This document shows, one piece after another, positions 1 to 6,350 of a stretch of 7,834 nucleotides of DNA. The notes under the pieces were generated by a model. It had not been told where the DNA came from. It saw only the letters and a list, made by a program, of their open reading frames with translations, and made no database searches. A program made the position numbers and the translations under genes. The stretch is from an uncultured Planctomycetaceae bacterium (GTDB lineage: Bacteria; Planctomycetota; Phycisphaerae; UBA1845; UTPLA1): contig CALLKH010000010.1 in NCBI GenBank assembly GCA_938008425.1, positions 1 through 7,834 on the forward strand, in the 5' to 3' direction. Within the stretch, counting starts at the first letter, position 1. Every line of letters starts with the position of its first letter.

Positions 1-26
1 CCGTCGACGAGCAATGTCCTCGCCAT
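1..26 (-). CDS. 5' end of an unidentified gene, cut by the window edge
   Basis: On the minus strand an ATG at 26-24 is preceded by GGGAGG, a near-ideal Shine-Dalgarno sequence, 6 bases upstream. The frame reads MARTLLVDG before the window ends. A good promoter lies upstream at 208-181 in the same orientation, so this is very probably a real gene start. An N-terminal pattern of basic residue, two hydrophobics, then V/I-D-G occurs in families such as DNA polymerase I 5'-nuclease domains and PIN/NYN ribonucleases (LLIDG-type starts). Nine residues cannot decide between these or exclude others, so no product is assigned. Confidence 0.55.
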
Positions 27-180
27 AAGTGCCCTCCCATCGGGAAAAAAGAGGCGCCGCCCTATCCGCGTCGCCCTCCCTTGGGCAAGCACGTGGCACC
101 TCGCGGTCAGACATCAAACTCCCGGCAGGACTTCGCGGCGCGTTCTGAACGCCGACGCGGTACCCATACCGGCACCCGAT

Positions 181-208
181 ATGATAACCCGCTTCCAGGA
201 AAAGCCAA
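181..208 (-). promoter_or_regulatory. Sigma70-like promoter for the gene starting at 26
   Basis: Read on the minus strand, TTGGCT (208-203; matches TTGACA at four positions) is followed by a 16-base spacer and TATCAT (186-181; five of six to TATAAT). Just upstream is an A/T-rich run, CACAAAAATAAG, which stands out in this GC-rich intergenic region and could act as an UP element. Transcription would begin near 174, giving a leader of roughly 150 bases before the ATG at 26. The match is by eye and has not been tested against genome background. Confidence 0.5.
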
Positions 209-344
209 CTTATTTTTGTGCTCGAGTGTTGCACGACAGGCACGCGATTGAGTCGGCCGTCTAAACCCGGACAGCCCGGTTGACACCCATCACGTTTGGC
301 AGTAGGCCTTCCCAACGGCACCGGGATAATTCACAGCTTGTTGA

Positions 345-363
345 CTGGCATGAGGAATGCCAG
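345..363 (-). terminator. Weak hairpin downstream of the AsmA-like gene
   Basis: CTGGCAT and ATGCCAG form a perfect 7-bp stem around a 5-base loop (GAGGA on the plus strand). It lies about 50 bases past the stop codon of the AsmA-like gene, where a transcript end is expected because a new promoter follows. There is no run of T after it on the minus strand, so it is not a standard intrinsic terminator. It could be a 3'-end stabilising hairpin, a protein site, or chance. Confidence 0.25.
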
Positions 364-413
364 CGGCCTGGCGGGGCAGGAATTGCCGTTCCGTCGGCAC
401 GCGAGTGACAGAA

Positions 414-1955
414 TCAGGACTCCGAAGCGCGGCCGTGCGTACGCCACCATTCCCGCACGCGTTCCGGATCATACTCCCGCAGACGCCCCAGGAACTGGTC
501 AACCCACGGCGTCAGATCGATCGTGCCGGATTGCTCCTTGATGAGGCCGAACGACTGACCGAAGACGCGGACCGTGAGAATGACATCGTTCGACGCGCCG
601 TGGGTGCCCAGAATGCGCAACTGGTTGTCGCGGATCAGCAGCCGCGCGCCGAATCGAACGTACTCCAGCTTCTCCGGAAGGAATGATTCCGGAATCGACT
701 CGGGCCAGGAAAAATTCAAAATCTTCTCCGCGGCCCCCAGCAACAGCGTTCGATCGATGGTTCCCGCCGCCCCCCGGGGAGGATCGGCGAAAACCTCTAA
801 ATCAGCGGATTTTATGGCATTTTCGACGATTTCGAGGTTGTTCACGTGAACCGTAACGCGCCCGGTGGCACTCCCCCGGCCCACGATCTGAAGAATCTCT
901 TCCAGTGCAACATCGATGACGCGACCCTCGATTCGGAGTCGATTGATTCGGCCGAGCGAGACATCCACCGGCTCAAACGTCATCGAAGCGCTGCCTGACA
1001 GCTTCGGGACACCCAGGAGCGGCGCGAAGGACGAAAACGACAAGTCCCGAATGCTTCCCCTTCCCTTCAGGTGCGTCACCACGGTGCCATCGAGCCGGGC
1101 AGACTCGACATTGACACTCACGTCTCCGACAAAGGGCCCGATCGCCAGACGCCGAGTCAGCTCCTCCAGTGCCGCATCGCGCAAGCTGCCCGACACCCAG
1201 ATTTCTGACGGATGCTCGCGATCCGGTGACACATAGCGAACCATGCCGGCGAAGTGTCCCCGCGTGATCGGTCCGTTCAGAATTCCGTCCAAGCCGACCG
1301 AAGCCAGCGGCACTTCCGGCAGGCTTAGGGTGACTTCCCGAACATCGACGCCATTCTTGACTTTGAATCGCGCGCGAATTCCCACACCTTCGGGGATCGG
1401 GATGCCGTTCAGTTCGTAGGCTTGCAGCCGTGCGACACCTTCGTCATCATCCTCAAGGTCCACCTCGCCATCGGCCTTCCGACATCGAAGCGCGAAATCG
1501 CCCCGATTGAATCCGAATTCAAAGTCTGAAATCCCGACCCGGGCGAGGTTCAATTCTGAGAAGTCGTGTCCCAATCCAGAGACGAAAATGGTCTTGTAGT
1601 CGTCCCGTAGCCATCGATCGGAGCCAAGCAGGAAGATTCCGTTGGTCAGATCGAGGTGATGAACTTCATCCGCGGGGCTCGGAATCTCGTGCCAGACGGC
1701 CGATTTACAGGAAAACACCCTATCCCGTCTGTCCGGCAAATAAATCGCAACATCCCGGAATTCTCGGCTGCTGAACGTCCGTCCCCGCACGTGTGCAATT
1801 TCACACGGTAGACGGAAAAACGCGGTCAGGTCCTGCTCGACGCTCTTTCGATAGGTGTCGCTTCTGAGATGAACCGCATACGCGCCCGTGAAGACCAGCG
1901 ATCCGCCTGCGGCGAGAATCGCAGCGATCAAGGAGATGACCCGTCTCTTTGGCAT
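414..1955 (-). CDS. AsmA-like inner-membrane-anchored protein
   Basis: The protein has 513 residues from the chosen ATG at 1955. A TTG codon at 1967 would add four residues; the ATG is preferred because GGGA sits about six bases before it. A basic start (MPKRR) leads into one hydrophobic segment, about residues 5-27, a signal anchor. The rest is predicted periplasmic and beta-rich, alternating short hydrophobic strands with Gly and Asp turns. It includes repeated 'shielded strand' patterns such as GRINRLRIEGRVIDV and a C-terminal section ending WVDQFLGRLREYDPERVREWW. This layout resembles the AsmA/TamB-like superfamily, whose known members handle phospholipid transport or outer-membrane assembly. 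That assignment rests on overall pattern, not a diagnostic motif. The gene begins 31 bp after the aroC stop, so it is probably cotranscribed with aroC. It could instead be a lineage-specific membrane protein of unknown role. Confidence 0.5.
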   Translation of the reverse strand: MPKRRVISLIAAILAAGGSLVFTGAYAVHLRSDTYRKSVEQDLTAFFRLPCEIAHVRGRTFSSREFRDVAIYLPDRRDRVFSCKSAVWHEIPSPADEVHHLDLTNGIFLLGSDRWLRDDYKTIFVSGLGHDFSELNLARVGISDFEFGFNRGDFALRCRKADGEVDLEDDDEGVARLQAYELNGIPIPEGVGIRARFKVKNGVDVREVTLSLPEVPLASVGLDGILNGPITRGHFAGMVRYVSPDREHPSEIWVSGSLRDAALEELTRRLAIGPFVGDVSVNVESARLDGTVVTHLKGRGSIRDLSFSSFAPLLGVPKLSGSASMTFEPVDVSLGRINRLRIEGRVIDVALEEILQIVGRGSATGRVTVHVNNLEIVENAIKSADLEVFADPPRGAAGTIDRTLLLGAAEKILNFSWPESIPESFLPEKLEYVRFGARLLIRDNQLRILGTHGASNDVILTVRVFGQSFGLIKEQSGTIDLTPWVDQFLGRLREYDPERVREWWRTHGRASES

Positions 1956-1986
1956 GGTGAGTCCCAACGTGAATGGCCGACCGCAT

Positions 1987-3153
1987 TCACGCGCGGCCGC
2001 CGCCCTGCCCGCGGGCCGCGTCCAGATAATGTCGATAAGCCGATTCTACCTCGCCAAGCGTGTCGCCGGCGAACTTCTCCAGGAATGCGCGTGCGATTTC
2101 AAACGCCACGACGTGCTCCGCGACCACGCCGGCCGCCGGCACGGCGCAGATGTCGCTGCGCTCGTAATCGCTGCGTTCCGACTGCAGGGTCTCGAGGTTG
2201 ACGCTGTCCAGACCTTTTAGCAAGGTGCTGATCGGCTTCATCACGCCGCGCACCACGATGGGCATGCCGTTCGTCATGCCCCCTTCGAGGCCGCCGGCGT
2301 TGTTGCTGCGCCGGGCGAATCCGAGACTCGCCGAATCACGGGCCGCTGCGTCGTAGTCGATCTCGTCGTGAACAAGGCTGCCCGGTCGTTCCGCGCACGC
2401 AAAGCCGAGTCCGATCTCAACGCCCTTGAACGCCTGCACCGAACCGAGCGCGCCGAGGATCCGGCCATCCAGCTTGTCCTGCCAGCGCATGCAACTCCCT
2501 AGCCCCGGCGGCGCGCCGGTGACCCGCACTTCGACGACTCCGCCGAGCGTGTCCTTGTTCGCCTTGGCCTGCTTGATTGCCTCGATCATCTTGGCGCTTG
2601 CGCCGGCATCGGGACAGTACACCTCGCTCTGGTCCCGCGCCGAAATGATCTCCGCAACGCTCATCGATTCCGAAACCGTCGCGGCGATCCCGCCAATCCT
2701 CACAACGAAGCCGACCGCTTCGATTCCGAACCGCCCAAGAATCTGTTTCGCCACCGCGCCTGCGGCGACCCGCGCCGCGGTTTCACGTGCGCTGGCCCGC
2801 TCGAGCACCGCGCGGCAATCGGTCGTCAGATACTTCATCGCGCCCGGAAAATCCGCATGACCGGGTCGCGGCCGCGACACCGCAGGGGCGGAGTCAATCC
2901 GGTGATCCTTGTTGATGATCTGCATCGCCAGCGGTGAGCCGATCGTCACGCCGCTGCGCACGCCCGACAGCACCTGGGCGGAATCGGTCTCAATTTTCAT
3001 CCGGCCGCCGCGGCCGAATCCTCCCTGTCGACGCCGAAGCGCCGCGTCGATCGCGGCGTGGTCGATCGTCAATCCCGCGGGAAGTCCCTCGATGAAGACG
3101 ATGAGCGAATGACCGTGCGATTCGCCCGCGGTTCGATAGTCCAGGTTGGTCAT
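1987..3153 (-). CDS. aroC: Chorismate synthase
   Basis: The enzyme converts 5-enolpyruvylshikimate-3-phosphate to chorismate, the last step of the shikimate pathway, in the cytoplasm. It needs reduced FMN although the reaction has no net redox change. The three family signatures are visible: GESHGHSLIVFIEGLP at residues 10-25, the central ERASARETAARVAAG block, and RSDICAVPAAGVVAE near the C terminus. GRMKIETDSAQVLSGVRSG is also typical. The ATG at 3153 gives 388 residues, the usual length of the longer bacterial subgroup. A GTG at 3210 would add 19 unconserved residues with no ribosome binding site, so it is rejected. The chosen start has only a weak AGAG at suitable spacing, with AAGGG further off. 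No fused flavin reductase is present, so FMN reduction must come from elsewhere. It sits 68 bp after the DUF190 gene and 31 bp before the AsmA-like gene. Confidence 0.96.
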   Translation of the reverse strand: MTNLDYRTAGESHGHSLIVFIEGLPAGLTIDHAAIDAALRRRQGGFGRGGRMKIETDSAQVLSGVRSGVTIGSPLAMQIINKDHRIDSAPAVSRPRPGHADFPGAMKYLTTDCRAVLERASARETAARVAAGAVAKQILGRFGIEAVGFVVRIGGIAATVSESMSVAEIISARDQSEVYCPDAGASAKMIEAIKQAKANKDTLGGVVEVRVTGAPPGLGSCMRWQDKLDGRILGALGSVQAFKGVEIGLGFACAERPGSLVHDEIDYDAAARDSASLGFARRSNNAGGLEGGMTNGMPIVVRGVMKPISTLLKGLDSVNLETLQSERSDYERSDICAVPAAGVVAEHVVAFEIARAFLEKFAGDTLGEVESAYRHYLDAARGQGGGRA

Positions 3154-3221
3154 ATTGATGCTCTGCCCTTCAACTGCCGTCGGCGGCGTTCGACATGAAT
3201 CCTCATCCACGTGACGACGTC

Positions 3222-3557
3222 TTACGAACCCGGGCGATACTTGATCACTTTCACGTCTTCCATGGTGACAAGACCTTCCGTGACCATCTGATCGACCTGC
3301 GAAATGAACGACTCGATCTTTTCACGGGCGTCCACGATTTCGATCACGATCGGCAGATCCTCCGAGAGGCGCAGAATCTTGGCGGTATGCAGCCGGCTCT
3401 TCGCGCCGAATCCCATCGGCCCGCGAAGCACCGTCGCCCCGGCGAGATGAAACTCGCGCGCCTTGAGCACGAGCGCCTCGTAGAGCGGCTGCCCCTGCCA
3501 GCGATCGCTCTCGCCGATGAAGATGCGAAGCAGGCAACCATTCTCGGGAATCTTCAT
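3222..3557 (-). CDS. DUF190 family PII-like protein, CrcB partner
   Basis: This 111-residue protein matches the DUF190 family along its whole length: LRIFIGESDRWQGQPLYEAL near the start, then LAGATVLRGPMGFGAKSR, HTAKILRLSEDLPIVIEIVD, and EGLVTMEDVKVIKYR at the end. DUF190 proteins have a ferredoxin-like fold related to PII signalling proteins and are commonly encoded next to crcB, but their molecular role is not settled. The ATG at 3557 is supported by GGAG seven bases upstream. The frame stays open for 56 further codons upstream, but these lie inside crcB on the same strand, are low-complexity and are not family-like. The gene starts 31 bp after the crcB stop, which supports cotranscription and a shared role in fluoride resistance or its regulation. 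Confidence 0.93.
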   Translation of the reverse strand: MKIPENGCLLRIFIGESDRWQGQPLYEALVLKAREFHLAGATVLRGPMGFGAKSRLHTAKILRLSEDLPIVIEIVDAREKIESFISQVDQMVTEGLVTMEDVKVIKYRPGS

Positions 3558-3588
3558 GACCGCACTCCGCTTTTTTACGACGTCCGGA

Positions 3589-3972
3589 TCAGGCGCCGAG
3601 CACGCCCTGCGCCAAACGGTAACCGAGCCAGACTGCCGCGAGACCGACGACGATGCTTCCGAACGCGTTCGCAACCGCCCGCGCCCACTGGCCGTCGGTG
3701 ACCAGTGAGAAAGTCTCATAGCCAAACGTCGAAAAGGTCGTGAACCCGCCGAGGAATCCGACGAGAATCGCGACTCGAAACTCCTCGCGAATCATCCATC
3801 GGCCGGCGAACGCCGCGGCCAGAAACCCGATCAGAAGACAACCCGCGACGTTGACGATGAACGTTCCAACCGGAAACGCAGCCCCCGCGGCGCGATGCGC
3901 CGCGCCGGCCACGACATAACGTGCCACGCTACCCGCGCCACCGGCCGCAAAGATCAACAGCAGCTTGGTCAT
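3589..3972 (-). CDS. crcB: CrcB/Fluc fluoride ion channel
   Basis: This is a 127-residue inner-membrane protein with four hydrophobic segments (about 3-22, 33-54, 66-90, 98-121), the normal size for Fluc channels, which work as antiparallel dimers exporting fluoride. Visible signatures are GGAGSVARY (residues 11-19), PVGTFIVNVAGCLLIGF (34-50, with conserved Asn41) and GFLGGFTTFSTFGYETF (72-88). The last contains Phe80 and Phe83, matching the phenylalanines that line the fluoride path, and the TTFS segment near the central sodium site. The ATG at 3972 is preceded by GAGG nine bases upstream. A single gene suggests a homodimer rather than the two-gene heterodimer of some Gram-positives. No fluoride riboswitch was recognised in the leader. 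Confidence 0.95.
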   Translation of the reverse strand: MTKLLLIFAAGGAGSVARYVVAGAAHRAAGAAFPVGTFIVNVAGCLLIGFLAAAFAGRWMIREEFRVAILVGFLGGFTTFSTFGYETFSLVTDGQWARAVANAFGSIVVGLAAVWLGYRLAQGVLGA

Positions 3973-3979
3973 TCAACGC

Positions 3980-4003
3980 GTCCTCATTGTTCAACACGCC
4001 ATT
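3980..4003 (-). promoter_or_regulatory. Small hairpin in the crcB leader
   Basis: On the minus strand GTTCAA and TTGAAC form a perfect 6-bp stem with a 7-base loop (TGGCGTG), just upstream of the crcB ribosome binding site (AATGAGGACG). Its position would allow an effect on translation initiation, but a stem this short can occur by chance. It lacks the layout of the crcB fluoride riboswitch. Confidence 0.2.
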
Positions 4004-4082
4004 GAACCGCGCGAGGGCACATTCTTCAAATCGCGAGCCTGAGCAAGGCGGCCGACCGTTCAAGGCGGAACTCCCAAAATGG

Positions 4083-4118
4083 GCGACGCCCGCCGAGGGT
4101 TTTCTCGACGGGCGTCGC
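4083..4118 (-). terminator. Strong terminator-like hairpin after the TPR gene
   Basis: GCGACGCCCG (4083-4092) pairs perfectly with CGGGCGTCGC (4109-4118). After one C/A mismatch, four more pairs (CGAG/CTCG) close a 6-base loop. On the minus strand the stem is followed by CCATTTTGGG, so there is a short T run but not a full tail. It lies about 60 bases beyond the stop codon of the TPR gene and 110 bases before crcB, where an operon boundary is expected. The short T run leaves efficiency uncertain. Confidence 0.6.
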
Positions 4119-4139
4119 ATTAAGCCTTTCCCATACCCG

Positions 4140-4163
4140 ACCTCTCTGACTTCAGGGAGAGGT
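4140..4163. repeat. Degenerate REP-like palindrome
   Basis: ACCTCTC (4140-4146) and GAGAGGT (4157-4163) are perfect inverted arms around a 10-base centre, TGACTTCAGG, which is itself partly palindromic (CTGA/TCAG). It begins 15 bases past the TPR gene stop. With its minus-strand flanks (CCAACCTCTCCCTGAAG, then GTCGGGTATGGG), it resembles the CCCTCTCCC...GGGAGAGGG dispersed repeats common between genes in planctomycetes and some other environmental bacteria. That resemblance is from memory and only one copy is visible here. Confidence 0.4.
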
Positions 4164-4178
4164 TGGTTGAATCGCATT

Positions 4179-5501
4179 TCAGTCGTCGCGGTGGTCGGCT
4201 TGATTCTCCGCAAGCGACGGCGACGTGTAGGTTGGTCGAACGATCCGGCCCTTGTCCTGCTTCGAGGGTCGGCCGGTCGTCAGCGACTTGGTCGCCGTGT
4301 TCGACTTCGCCTTTGCCGGATCAATCGAATCCGTCGGGGCATCCACGTTCTCATCGCAGTCTGGCTCGACCTTAACGATCAAGATCGGTTCGACGGGCTC
4401 GCCGATCGCATCCGCGGAACCCGACTCGGCCTTCAGGCACGGCACCGAGTAACTGACGATTCGACCGGTCGAGGCCCCGGGCTCATCCGATTGAATGGGT
4501 CCGACGAAAGCTCCCTCATCCGCGGCGGCATCCTTGGCCGGGTCCGACGCCGGGGCAGGTATCGGCTTCGGCGCCGGTTCGATTTTCGCTTCCGCAATCG
4601 GTTCGGCCAGAGACGGCTCGCGCGTCTCAATCCCCGACGGCAACACCATTGACGCGGTCTTTCGCTCCGTCGTCCCGCCATCCGGAATCACGCACGGTTC
4701 CGGCGACAGCGCCGATGCCGACGCCACCGGTTCGCTGAAACCGGCCAGTGTATTTCGCGCCGCCAGACGCGCGACGGCCGCCTGCGCAGCCTCCTCCGCC
4801 CTGGCGATTCGCTGGATTCGATCCATGTGGTCGAGCGCCGGCTCATACGCGGGATTGGTCGCGAGCGCGCTCTTGAGCGCCTTCGCTGCGCCGGCGTAGT
4901 CGTTCTCCTCCGCGCGAATGACCGCAATGTTGAAATATGCGTCATCCTGCGGAACGATCTCCGAGAACTGATCGATGCTGTCGTTGATCCGATCCATTCG
5001 CGCGAGCGTGATCGCCAGATTCATCCGGGCTCGAACGAAGTGCGGCGACAACTCGAGGGCCCGACGGAAGCTCCGTTCGGCGTCCTCGTACTTGCGCTGC
5101 TGGAGATAGGTGAAGCCGAGGTTGTTGTGAACCGACGGCACGTCGCACTGTGCGGCCGCACCACGGGCCAACGCCAGGGCGGCTTCTTCGAACTGTTTCA
5201 ACTTGAAATGAAGCCGGCCGAGACCGAAATAGGCCTGCACGAGCTTCGGGTCGCTTTCGATCGCCTCTTCATACTGCTTGATCGCGGCATTGTGGTTGTT
5301 CTGCCGTTCGAGCATGCCGGCCGACGCCAGATGCGTGGAGGCCGCAATCCGCGGTCCGCGCATCGATTCGAGCTGCGCCTGCGAGCAGGCGAGACCGGAC
5401 GTGAGCGCCGCGAGAATCATGACGTGCGTCCTGATTCCGCCGTGCCCGCGGTTCCGGCTCGGTTTGAAGATCGGCGATGGGATGTCATTTGATTTCTTCA
5501 T
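4179..5501 (-). CDS. Exported TPR-repeat protein with disordered C-terminal tail
   Basis: The ATG at 5501 has GGAGA seven bases upstream and gives 440 residues. An in-frame ATG 12 codons earlier (5537) overlaps the preceding gene's stop and is less likely. A polar N terminus leads to a short hydrophobic stretch (about 27-38, VMILAALTSGLAC). Cys39 could be a lipid-attachment site, but Gly at -3 makes a poor lipobox, so export as a lipoprotein is only possible. About five TPR units span residues 56-225, the clearest being AIKQYEEAIESDPKLVQAYFGLGRLHFKL-type, VHNNLGFTYLQQRKYEDAERSFRRALELSP and an AKALKSALATNPAYEP unit. TPRs are protein-binding scaffolds. Residues about 255-440 are rich in Pro, Ala, Glu and Ser and probably disordered. 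The gene follows the lipoprotein gene by 16 bp. A TadD-like role in pilus assembly is possible but unproven. Confidence 0.8.
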   Translation of the reverse strand: MKKSNDIPSPIFKPSRNRGHGGIRTHVMILAALTSGLACSQAQLESMRGPRIAASTHLASAGMLERQNNHNAAIKQYEEAIESDPKLVQAYFGLGRLHFKLKQFEEAALALARGAAAQCDVPSVHNNLGFTYLQQRKYEDAERSFRRALELSPHFVRARMNLAITLARMDRINDSIDQFSEIVPQDDAYFNIAVIRAEENDYAGAAKALKSALATNPAYEPALDHMDRIQRIARAEEAAQAAVARLAARNTLAGFSEPVASASALSPEPCVIPDGGTTERKTASMVLPSGIETREPSLAEPIAEAKIEPAPKPIPAPASDPAKDAAADEGAFVGPIQSDEPGASTGRIVSYSVPCLKAESGSADAIGEPVEPILIVKVEPDCDENVDAPTDSIDPAKAKSNTATKSLTTGRPSKQDKGRIVRPTYTSPSLAENQADHRDD

Positions 5502-5517
5502 GGGATGTTCTCCGCTG

Positions 5518-6045
5518 TTACTCTCCACCGCCTTCATTGCCGCTCAACTTGTAGGCCGTTCCACGCGCTTCGGGCTGTCGGGCGACCGCCTGGCCGCCGA
5601 TGGCTTCGGCCGCGTTCATTCCGCGACCGCGGGCCATGCCGACCACGACGTCGATCGGCTGATTCGTTGCGCCGGCCTTCATCAAAAAGCTTTTCGCAAC
5701 AGCCAGCCGGGCCTCGATCAACTCGTCATCACAGAGCGACGTGTCGTAAAACAGCGTGCCGCCGTCTTCAGCCATCAATTCGGCATATCGTTCAAGCCGA
5801 GCCTCGCCTGTACCGGAAAGATGTACGGAGTGCGGAACAAAATGAATGTCGGCGATGCTGCTGTCTGCGATCATGCCCTGGTCGTTGTGATGGGCGAAGA
5901 ACTCACTGAGATCACTTTGGTTATCGGAAGCCCCCGCGGGCGGCGAATTCAGCCGGGAAGGCTCCGCCGGCTGAACACATCCGGTAACTAGAAACGCGAC
6001 CAGAAACGTCGCGCCCGCCCTGTAGGCGATTTCCCCAATACGCAT
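5518..6045 (-). CDS. Lipoprotein with OmpA/CpaD-like domain
   Basis: The gene encodes 175 residues. Its ATG is preceded by AAGGAG seven bases upstream, among the strongest ribosome binding sites here. A hydrophobic signal (about 10-22) ends in a textbook lipobox, LVTG-Cys23, so the mature protein should be lipid-anchored at Cys23. A Ser/Pro/Asn-rich linker (24-62) follows. Residues about 65-150 then show a strand, a helix (GTGEARLERYAELMAE), a strand, a second helix (DELIEARLAVAKSFLMKAG) and a strand (PIDVVVGMARG). That order fits OmpA-like peptidoglycan-binding domains and also CpaD-type pilus lipoproteins. The usual OmpA NxxL...R motif is not clear, so neither family is certain. With the TPR gene 16 bp downstream it forms a two-gene unit, likely an envelope complex. 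Confidence 0.7.
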   Translation of the reverse strand: MRIGEIAYRAGATFLVAFLVTGCVQPAEPSRLNSPPAGASDNQSDLSEFFAHHNDQGMIADSSIADIHFVPHSVHLSGTGEARLERYAELMAEDGGTLFYDTSLCDDELIEARLAVAKSFLMKAGATNQPIDVVVGMARGRGMNAAEAIGGQAVARQPEARGTAYKLSGNEGGGE

Positions 6046-6066
6046 CGAGAGACTCCTTCGGCGGAC

Positions 6067-6207
6067 TCATCGTCCATCGGCGCGGACCTCTTCATATGGT
6101 CTCGCGAATCCCGTCGATCCGGCGTCCGCCAACGTCGGTCCGGGAAGGTAGAAATGTCGGTAGTCGGCCGACAGGTCGTCGGCGAAAGGGTAAGCCACGC
6201 AAACCAT
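6067..6207 (-). CDS. Short ORF: small gene or surviving tail of a truncated gene
   Basis: On the minus strand an ATG at 6207 opens 46 codons ending in TGA at 6067. The residues include VAYPFADDLSADYRHFYLPG and end PYEEVRADGR. Most third positions are G or C, as in the genes downstream, and the composition is protein-like. The stop lies 21 bp before the lipoprotein start, with that gene's AAGGAG in the gap, the usual spacing within an operon. No ribosome binding site precedes the ATG. The frame stays open upstream to about 6285, where a stop lies close to the composition change. It may therefore be the remaining 3' end of an operon gene whose front was lost. No family was recognised. Confidence 0.4.
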   Translation of the reverse strand: MVCVAYPFADDLSADYRHFYLPGPTLADAGSTGFARPYEEVRADGR

Positions 6208-6330
6208 AAGATATGAATCGCTTCGGCGCTTTGGGGGGACTTGAGAATGCGGGAACCGGGCGGGAGTGGTGCTCGTGAAGGGCGATTATCAGAGCGCGGA
6301 CGCAGGTCCCATAGGAATATGCTGTGTGAT

Positions 6331-6350
6331 GATGATCACGAGTGATGATC
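6331..6350. repeat. 20-bp near-palindrome beyond the GIY-YIG operon
   Basis: GATGATCACGAGTGATGATC reads almost the same on both strands: GAT and ATCAC pair with GTGAT and ATC, with one mismatch per half and a 2-base centre. It starts 28 bases past the stop of the 114-aa gene. No T run follows on the minus strand, so a terminator is not supported. It could be a protein-binding site or chance. Confidence 0.3.

Larger units (their letters stand above)
27..413. other. Intergenic region between the AsmA-like gene and the next gene
   Basis: This 387-base stretch holds no convincing gene. Short open frames on both strands have no ribosome binding site and no recognisable protein signature. It contains the promoter at 208-181, the Shine-Dalgarno sequence just upstream of the ATG at 26, and a perfect 7-bp hairpin at 345-363. 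No repeat array, tRNA or insertion sequence was seen. Confidence 0.6.

Noticed and set aside
290..686. Short ORFs on both strands around 290-686
   Set aside because: They lie in intergenic DNA or overlap the C-terminal end of the AsmA-like gene. They lack ribosome binding sites and have no recognisable features.
3154..3210. Longer chorismate synthase from GTG at 3210
   Set aside because: The 19 extra residues are not family-like and no ribosome binding site precedes the GTG. The family start motif begins right after the ATG at 3153.
3558..3725. N-terminally extended DUF190 protein from 3725
   Set aside because: The extra 56 residues overlap crcB, are low-complexity, and are absent from the family. 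GGAG precedes the ATG at 3557.
3973..4178. Possible fluoride riboswitch upstream of crcB
   Set aside because: I looked for the GAUGG and CUGAUGA-type conserved core on the minus strand and did not find it in a workable arrangement. Only a short 6-bp hairpin is present.
3921..4652. 243-residue plus-strand ORF
   Set aside because: It runs antisense through the crcB leader and the TPR gene. Its translation is an Arg-rich string typical of the reverse complement of GC-rich coding DNA, and it crosses two hairpins with no ribosome binding site or family signature.
4827..5991. Long plus-strand ORFs at 4827-5492 and 5278-5991
   Set aside because: Both are antisense to the TPR and lipoprotein genes, which have clear TPR repeats, a lipobox and good ribosome binding sites. 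The antisense translations show no domain.
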